Shown: positions 58,180 through 64,000 of the stretch, in pieces
Layout: each line of letters begins with the position of its first letter
Numbering within the stretch: the first letter of the stretch is position 1
Source of the DNA: Cheilinus undulatus
Taxonomy: Eukaryota > Chordata > Actinopteri > Labriformes > Labridae
Reading direction: 5' to 3'
Assembly: GCF_018320785.1 (NCBI RefSeq)
Contig: NC_054876.1
Coordinates: forward strand, 23,086,212 to 23,150,211
DNA: 64,000 bases
Translations under genes and position numbers: made by a program
The notes under the pieces: generated by a model
Database searches by the model: none
Told to the model about the DNA's origin: nothing
Seen by the model: the letters and a program-made list of their open reading frames with translations, nothing else

Positions 58180-58400
58180 TGTCCATGTTGACACTGGGGG
58201 GCTGCACGCGTGGGTTCTCTCCGTGTACTCCGGCTTCCTCCCACCACCAGTAAACATGCTCATTAGGTTAATTGGTGACTCTAAATTGGCCGTAGGTGTG
58301 AAAGTGAGCGCGCCTGGTTGTTTGTCTCTATATGTCAGCCCTGCGATTGATTGGCGACCAGTCCAGGGTGTACCCTGCCTCTTGCCCACTGACAACTTAT
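58180..58400 (+). mobile_element. Dispersed fish repeat fragment
   Basis: Contains GGGTTCTCTCCGTGTACTCC, TTAATTGGTGACTCTAAATT and GGCGACCAGTCCAGGGTGTA, a consensus I recognise as a very common teleost interspersed repeat. The class was not determined. Confidence 0.55.
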
Positions 58401-58446
58401 TCCACTTAAAGCAATGGCTGTTTGCCACCTTACTCTTTGTCTTTAA

Positions 58447-59444
58447 AAGAAACCCTGCATGATCAGACAAGTTCATCTTGTTGGATAGATATTTTTATCT
58501 CTCATATACATATTGAACTAAAAAAAACTCACAAGATATCTGCATTTTGAGTCATTTGAGTTTATGAATTCACCAGGAGACCATCACAGTGCTGCAGTGA
58601 TCCTCCCCTTTCCTATGCAGTAACCGCTGTTTCAGACTGGCAGCCAGTGTAAGGGCTGTATCTCAGAAACTCACCATGTCTCACGTATGGGGAATTCTAA
58701 AATTTGAAGTCTCTTCCATTTTATATTTGTACTACGAGCTGTCTGTCTATCTAGACAGGAAAATGATAAATACAGAGCCATAATTACCTTATTGTAGCAA
58801 ATATGTACGTCCACATGGGTAGAAAATATTTGAAATCTGTTTCTTGATGAACCAGATGAAGGCCACGCGCTAAAATGCGCCTATTTAATAAAGTTGTTCC
58901 CTGAACTTCTCTTCTTTATGAGACTTTGTTTCCACATGGTTCAGGTAAAGATAAACACAGAATGAAAGCACTTCTGGTTTGCGCCTTTCAAAGTAAAAGT
59001 CCACTTTAGCATTTCTTTGGAGAAACTCCATTCATATGTACATAATGCTTTTATTTTGAAAAGCTCCCGGCATACTTCCACTATACATTGAATCCAGTCA
59101 CTTGTAGGGAGTTTTATTGAGGTAAAACTTAGAAGGAATGAAAGAGCTTTGCCAGCAGGGAGACAAAACCAACACGCAGCAAACTCATGTCAGCAAAAGC
59201 TGCAAGCAGAAAAACGGTCTGAAAAACGGTTACTGCTTAGCAATGGAGAGGAGCGCCGCCGAACTGTGACGTCACACTATCAGTGCGGATCAAAACATGG
59301 CGGTCTCCTGGTGAGTTTATGAGCTGAAATGTACTCAGAATGCAGATATGTGGGATATTTAGTGAGTTTTTTAGTTTAATATACATTTGAGACATCCAAT
59401 ATCTATCCAACAAAATGAACTTGTCTGATCATGCAGGGTTCCTT
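58447..59444. mobile_element. TTAA-flanked element with long terminal inverted repeats at the FAM111 promoter
   Basis: TTAA at 58443-58446 and 59445-59448 flank termini AAGAAACCCTGCATGATC and, inverted, AAGGAACCCTGCATGATC. The inverted similarity continues inward for about 200 bp with indels, including GGTCTCCTGGTGA in both arms. TTAA targets suggest a piggyBac- or Kolobok-type non-autonomous element. The interior (about 58,850-59,130) is similar to 18,220-18,510 upstream of the second aldh3a2-type copy. Confidence 0.7.
59260..59311 (+). promoter_or_regulatory. Candidate promoter and first exon of the FAM111-type gene
   Basis: A consensus CRE (TGACGTCA) lies at 59267-59274, followed 22 bases later by AACATGGCGG, a YY1-like start-site element, and a strong donor (CTCCTG|GTGAGT) at 59311. 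This is the usual arrangement of a TATA-less promoter with a short first exon, 250 bp before the next acceptor. It sits inside the right inverted repeat of a TTAA-flanked element, so its regulatory role is inferred only. Confidence 0.4.
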
Positions 59445-59565
59445 TTAATACCATTTTTTAACATAGACGAACAACAGTAAAAGTTATAATGTAATAATCT
59501 TAATGTTTATTGCATGAGCGCTTTAGTGACACAAAATTAATCTTTTTTCCCCTTTTTTTGTGCAG

Positions 59566-59616
59566 GTCACATCACAATCTTTTCTTAGGGCAACTGAGTT
59601 CTTCAGCAGTGAAAAC
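59566..59616 (+). other. fam111a: 5' UTR part of the first coding exon of the FAM111-type gene
   Basis: The exon starts after a good acceptor (CCCTTTTTTTGTGCAG) at 59565. If spliced from the donor at 59311, an upstream ATG (59297) reads 28 codons across the junction and ends at a TAA at 59636-59638, overlapping the main ATG in another frame. Confidence 0.5.
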
Positions 59617-61898
59617 ATGTTCTCCATATTAAAGTCTAAAAAGATTAAAGGACCTATGGATGATTATTTCAAGGTAGAGATTCCTCCTTAAAAAACATGT
59701 TATCTTCTTCTATTGTAGGAGAAATTAATTTTGATTTAATTGCACTTTGGCCTTTCTTGAGATGATATAAAGCTGTCTATGTCTCTTCTCACTTCTCTCT
59801 TCTTTATCAGCCCAGTTATAAACTGGGAACCTCCTCTGGATGTAACAAACCTTTCGCCCAGCGTCAGCTGACATCAGCTCCTACTCTGTGGCAAACTTCA
59901 GTTAAACAGGTATTTCTGATGAATGGATTGTTAAAGAATGAAATCATAATGGAACCAAATTTATTTTACAGTACCAACTATGTGTTATCTCCCTAGGAAG
60001 TGGAGCTTCATGCAAGCCATTCCTTTCAGTGGTATGGAAGTGCCAAGGTTCTCACAGACCTCACCTGCAATAAAGCAGGAACTATTGAGGATTCACTGAA
60101 GAGAAGTGCACAGTTTAGAGAACTGGCAGGGAGGAATAAAAACAAAGAACTTGTTATTTTAAGGGATGGGAAAGCTATCAGTTCACACTTCCCATGCAGC
60201 CTTATTAAGGATGAGCGCCTTGATGTCACATACATCAAAGCTTCAGAGAAGCCTAAGCAATCAGCTGAAAATTGTGCTCCAAGAAAGGTTACCTCTGATG
60301 CGCTTGTGACATTTCACGTGTTGACCAAAGGAGGTAAACATGTCGTAAGATTCATGAGAAACAGAGAACTAGGAAAAAAGTGTGAGGAAATCACAGTGTA
60401 TGCATACAAAGGAGAAAAAGTGAAGCATGCATTAAAAAGAGATGGTCGTTTACAGGATGTCGTTTTCAAAAAGAACTGTGCCCTTTTTACGAAAGGTGCT
60501 GAAGTAAGAACAGAGATGCTTGATCTAGTTGATAATCTTGATGGTAAAACTGTCAAGATCAAAATGATCAATAAGTCTGCTCCACCAGAAAGCCCTCCTC
60601 AGAGTCTTGATGATGCTTATGTGCCACAGAATGAATCTCAGACATCTGACTGTGATGAAAATGAAAATCATCAGCAACAGTTGAACAAGCTTGGGTCAGT
60701 GAAAGCTAGCCCAACAAAAGAAAGAGAAAAGTCAAAGGGTAATATTCAGGCAGAAACAATACCAAATTCAGAGGGTATGAGGCGTAAGCTAAATTCTGAG
60801 GTTAAAAATTTGGTCAAAAAGGTGAAAACAGGAGTTCCTAAGGTTTCTGATATTCAGAAACTCTACCATGAGGAGTATGGAAAAAATGCTGAGACATGCA
60901 GGGAGGTGAAAACAATGAAGAGACTGATGAATCTCAGTGATTCTGTTTGCCAAGTGAGGGTTAACGGGCGACCAAAAGGCAGTGGCTTTCTCCTGTTTGA
61001 CAAGTTTGTCCTCACAAACGGACATGTTCTTGATAGCATTTATGATGAGAGCACAAGGCAGTTTAGTGAGCAGATGACTGTCCACTTCTCTTTTGAGAGT
61101 CTGGACCAGTCAGGGTGTGGAGCAAAGGTGGAGGAGGTCACAGGCTTTGAACACTGTTTTGACGCCTCAGGCCACATGTATGACTGGGCTTTGCTCAAGC
61201 TCAGTGCTGATCGGGAACTACCGCGTTGTCTCTTAAACCATTTTGGGTTCCTCCCCAGAAGTGGAGGAATTTGCATTATTGGCCATCCCGATGGTGGTGT
61301 GAAAAAGATCGACTCATGCTTGATCATTCCCACCAATAATCGCACAGAGGTTGTGGCGAGGCATTGTGGTGAAAATCCAGAAGGGGTTTTGGTAGAGGAC
61401 GTGGATTATAGTGAAAACCAGGAGCACATTCAGCTAGTTACCCACCACTTTTTTGAAAATGTGGCAAAGTACTTTCCACGTATGGGACCAGCTCTCACCT
61501 ATGAGTCTTGCTTTTATTTTGGCTCATCTGGCTCGCCTGTGTTTGACGAGCACTGCAATGTTGTTGCCATGCATTCTGGAGGCTATGCATACAGAAAATT
61601 CAGTGGCGAAAGGAACAGTGTCATCGAGTATGGCTATCCTTTGTCCTTCATCCTCGAACACATCATCCTCCAGATGGTGGAGAGGGAAAGGTTTGACGTG
61701 CTGAGGGAATTTTTGGCTTGTAATTATGTGCAACACCAAAACATGATGACCAACTTGAAGAAACTGGTCGAAAGCAGAAATCTGACGTCATTTAAAAAGG
61801 CATTCGACCATGCAGTGCACACAAATGACAAGAGTCTGATGATGTTTTTTGGACTCTTAAGTCAGAAAGAGGAACCTTTCCCCATGGACATTGACTGA
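59617..61898 (+). CDS. fam111a: FAM111-type serine protease (trypsin-like fold)
   Basis: Nuclear protease family; human FAM111A acts at replication forks and in antiviral restriction (established for human, inferred here). Coding exons: 59617-59673, 59811-59909, 59997-61898 (TGA); 57+99+1902 nt, 685 aa. The last exon holds the whole body, typical of FAM111. The N-terminal half contains HFPCSLIKDERLDVTYI-like FAM111 sequence, probably the ubiquitin-like region, then a charged linker. The C-terminal protease domain has a complete triad: His395 (LTNGHVL), Asp448 (DWALLKL) and Ser563 (GSSGSP). MDDYF at residues 14-18 resembles the hydrophobic half of a PCNA-binding PIP box, but with Lys in place of the first Gln. 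AATAAA signals follow at 62170-62175 and 62823-62828. A versus B assignment is not settled. Confidence 0.9.
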
Positions 61899-64000
61899 GT
61901 GCTCAAAGACTGCTCACAAATATCCACAGTGAAAACAGCTTCAGCAGTAAGCAACATTTTCTGACATATCTGGTTTTATATTTTTCATGTACTAGAATGC
62001 TTCTGTTTTCCAACAGTGCAGGGATATCTGAAGTATTCTGTATTATCAGCACTACGGTAATGGTTCCATAACAGTGACCAACAGACTGTTGCAAGAGAGA
62101 AATATTTTAAATAGTCTTTGTGTGTATATTTTTTTCTTGCTTTCATTTTTTTGCCAATCATATCCCTAAAATAAATGTAGTCATTAGTCATTCTTAGTGA
62201 CATGATTTCACCAATATCTGTGTGCACTATTTTTTAAAGCTTTGTAAATGGATGGTTAGACTTTGGTTCATGAAAGGTTATATTTGTGCCTGTATTTTTT
62301 GGGTGACTTGTTAGTCACAGCTTGTTTTTAAAATATTTTCTTCAGGTTTAGAATCCTACAGATTCTCCTCTGTGCTTGCTTAAAGTGAAAATACCTGCAG
62401 AGGTTGGACAGCCAGACTACAATCAAATATTATGAACTGATAGTATGATGTACTTTAAAACACGTTGAGGTTCATGTCTGCAGATTAGATGGAGATCTTT
62501 GTGCAGGATGAAAAAGAAAAAATATGAGGTGTTTGTTGCAGCAAAGTGCTGGTTTTAATGTCTGGCTCTGTATATAATGTTTTCATTAATTTTGTGGGGA
62601 AAAATTTGCATTTTTTTGTCTTACGGTTCATTTTTAAAATCAAATATCAGTATGATCTCAATAACAGCATTGGACTGGTTGTGGCTATTGTTTGTATTAT
62701 GTTAAATACACTTCTTCATTATCATTTTATATAATATGATTCAAATGTTGTGTCTCTTTTTTTATTGTTAATGCATGGCAATGCCATGACAGCATGGTCT
62801 GAAATTGAAGTTAATGAAATGTAATAAAATGATTTCTTATATTGTTGGATTTTGGTTGTGCTTTTTCTCTCATCAGACATAGACTACCTGAACAAAAATG
62901 AAGAGTCAAAGCTGTGATTCTGAGGTCAAGTGAAAACCTTTATGAATTTGCTAACTTTCACTATTAGTTCTTTTTAGAATAAGTATTCAATGTGAATACA
63001 ATTTAAATAAGAATAAAACTTAGTAGATCACATATGCAGTTTTATTCTTTTCTTTTTTAAAGAAGTCATGGTTACACTTAGAGATGGGCCAGATGCAATC
63101 AAGTATCGGGTCTGATATTACATGCTCGCTGCTGATCCATGTTACCAATCCAAATCCTGACCCTGGGCCGTATATGCTCCACACACACAAGGCATAAACA
63201 ATGCCGCCGCTAGCATAGCAGAGTGCTTTGTGACAGACAACAACTCAGTCTGTGTCCAGTCATCATATTTTGTCCCGACAATGAAGAGCAGTCATCTGTG
63301 ATTAATGTGCAGCACAGTAATGAGGCAAAACGGGTCATCAGCTACATTTGTACATGGGCCAGCTTTTTCCTTGACACACACTTTTGGGGCTGGACTTTAA
63401 AATACATTAGAATAAACATTTTTGTCTAATCAAAATATGTTTAAATATTATTTTCTTCAAAATACACATTGATTTAATCTTTTAGCAGTGAGATTAGCCA
63501 GATTGCCTGTTCTGCAACAATACATGAGGAAGTGACTGAGATATTTTGGCTATGCATTTCTGGAGCTGTCATGTTGACAATCTCTAAGTTTGATGTTAAT
63601 ATACTGTGTTGTAATTCGTGAAAAACACATGCAAGAATCTGACCCTTTATTTTGGTTGTCAGGCAAGAAAAATGACACTCCCAGTGGTCCTAAACCAGAC
63701 AGTCAATGCAGATACTGTAGTTTTAATCAAGGATGGACTGGTTTGTATGTTTTTATCATTGGTCATATTTTTTGTATTATTGGCAGACAGGGATTTCAGT
63801 AAAATTGTTTATATGATAATGATGATATATAAATCACTGCTAATAAAAAATTGCTTCAGTCTCAGTAGTTTCGGGGTAGTTTAAATAGCTGTATGGATTT
63901 AAAGATAAAATACACAGAATACCACAGCATATTTTATCCTGCACATTTTCTGAATTAAAAATCTTCTGGGGGCCGAATGGAAAGGTGTGGGGGGCTTGAT
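61899..64000 (+). other. FAM111 3' UTR, then intergenic DNA
   Basis: The UTR probably ends after AATAAA at 62170 or 62823. Beyond about 62,850 the sequence is AT-rich with no exon I can support. A stretch around 63,080-63,400 is more GC-rich and may be an old repeat, but I could not assign it. Confidence 0.4.

Noticed and set aside
58055-58462. 135-codon ORF
   Set aside because: It spans a MITE arm and a common dispersed fish repeat, with no protein-like domain.

Overview
This is vertebrate nuclear DNA from a teleost fish, most likely a percomorph. The reasons are spliced genes with GT-AG introns, AT-rich intergenic DNA full of microsatellites, several Tc1/mariner-type elements, tRNA-derived SINEs, eroded LINEs and repeat types typical of fish. 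No prokaryotic signal is present. All exon models below were read by eye from splice sites, reading frame and family motifs.

Layout. (1) 3.7-16.4 kb, + strand: a complete 10-coding-exon fatty aldehyde dehydrogenase gene (aldh3a2-type, predicted 489 aa) with a C-terminal membrane anchor and a non-coding first exon. (2) 18.5-28.9 kb, + strand: a second, tandem copy of the same gene. It keeps the same exon phases and the same untranslated first exon, but has an in-frame TAG in exon 7, a retroposed insert inside coding exon 4 and no membrane anchor. It is probably a pseudogene or a decaying paralogue. (3) 34.5-44.0 kb, + strand: an 8-exon secreted, GPI-anchored carbonic anhydrase (CA4/CA15 type, predicted 308 aa). 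(4) 55.1-46.7 kb, - strand: a 16-exon argininosuccinate lyase (asl, predicted 465 aa). (5) 56.4-57.4 kb, + strand: a possible small unidentified two-exon gene. (6) 59.6-61.9 kb, + strand: a FAM111-type trypsin-like protease (predicted 685 aa) with an intact catalytic triad and most of its coding sequence in one exon.

The space between and inside these genes is largely repeats. Notable items are a hAT-like element in intron 2 of the first aldh3a2 copy whose empty site is preserved in the second copy, a Tc1 element carrying a nested SINE, a 55-bp-period array of near-perfect 35-bp palindromes in a carbonic anhydrase intron, a roughly 1-kb TTAA-flanked element with long inverted repeats at the FAM111 promoter, and a duplicated block at 30.1/35.1 kb. 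The genes do not form one pathway. The main story is tandem gene duplication followed by decay of one copy, with transposable elements providing internal time markers and possibly promoter sequence.
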